A stretch of DNA of 64,000 nt, taken from assembly GCF_905404315.1 (NCBI RefSeq), contig NC_066286.1:1433501-1497500 (forward strand), written 5' to 3'. This DNA comes from Leptidea sinapis. Taxonomy: Eukaryota; Arthropoda; Insecta; Lepidoptera; Pieridae. Position 1 is the stretch's first letter. Below are more notes on the stretch, generated by a model. It searched no databases. It was not told the origin of the DNA and saw only the letters and a program-made list of their open reading frames with translations. The letters are not shown here.

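Overview
The window looks like nuclear DNA of a moth or butterfly (Lepidoptera). It is AT-rich, intron-rich and crowded with lepidopteran-type transposable elements: tRNA-like SINEs, several families of truncated LINEs, Helitron-like ends whose terminus resembles gacgaagtcgcg...ctag, and many small TIR elements. It also holds an MBF2-family gene, a family I know mainly from Lepidoptera. The species cannot be named from the sequence. Family labels such as LINE-A, LINE-B, LINE-W, SINE-1, SINE-2, MITE-T, repeat P and repeat R are mine and are used only to link copies inside the window.

The backbone of the window is one gene on the minus strand: a calbindin-32 / Cbp53E homologue (six-EF-hand calbindin/calretinin family). 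Ten coding exons run from the right edge (63973-64000) to the stop codon at 7275. Together they give about 241 residues in one continuous frame, with good GT/AG sites at every junction. The N-terminal exon or exons lie beyond base 64000. Almost everything else in the window is therefore intron of this gene or its 3' flank (bases 1 to about 7190).

The 31-kb intron between the first two visible exons (32946-63972) hosts other genes. On the plus strand there is a two-exon secreted MBF2-family gene (48765-48892 and 52885-53116, 119 aa) and an intronless secreted peptide (58054-58326, 90 aa). On the minus strand there is a possible 74-aa secreted peptide (59019-59243). The same intron holds a nearly full LINE (34575-37700) whose ORF is broken by a 19-bp partial duplication, tandem Helitron-like elements (38191-38921), a TIR element that may derive from a P element and contains a THAP-like start (46502-46897), and a Tc1-like element inserted into a SINE (50009-51523).

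The most unusual locus is 12980-14345. A minus-strand LINE copy is split by a 702-bp insert with a 13-bp target-site duplication. The insert begins with a foldback of about 53-bp arms enclosing a hammerhead-ribozyme-like sequence of the Penelope-associated type (core 13668-13702), followed by a plus-strand fragment of the same LINE family. Other notable structures are tandem and head-to-head SINE-1 copies at five loci, three elements with TTA/TAA duplications typical of PIF/Harbinger, and a MITE complex ending within about 15 bp of the calbindin 5' splice site at the right edge.
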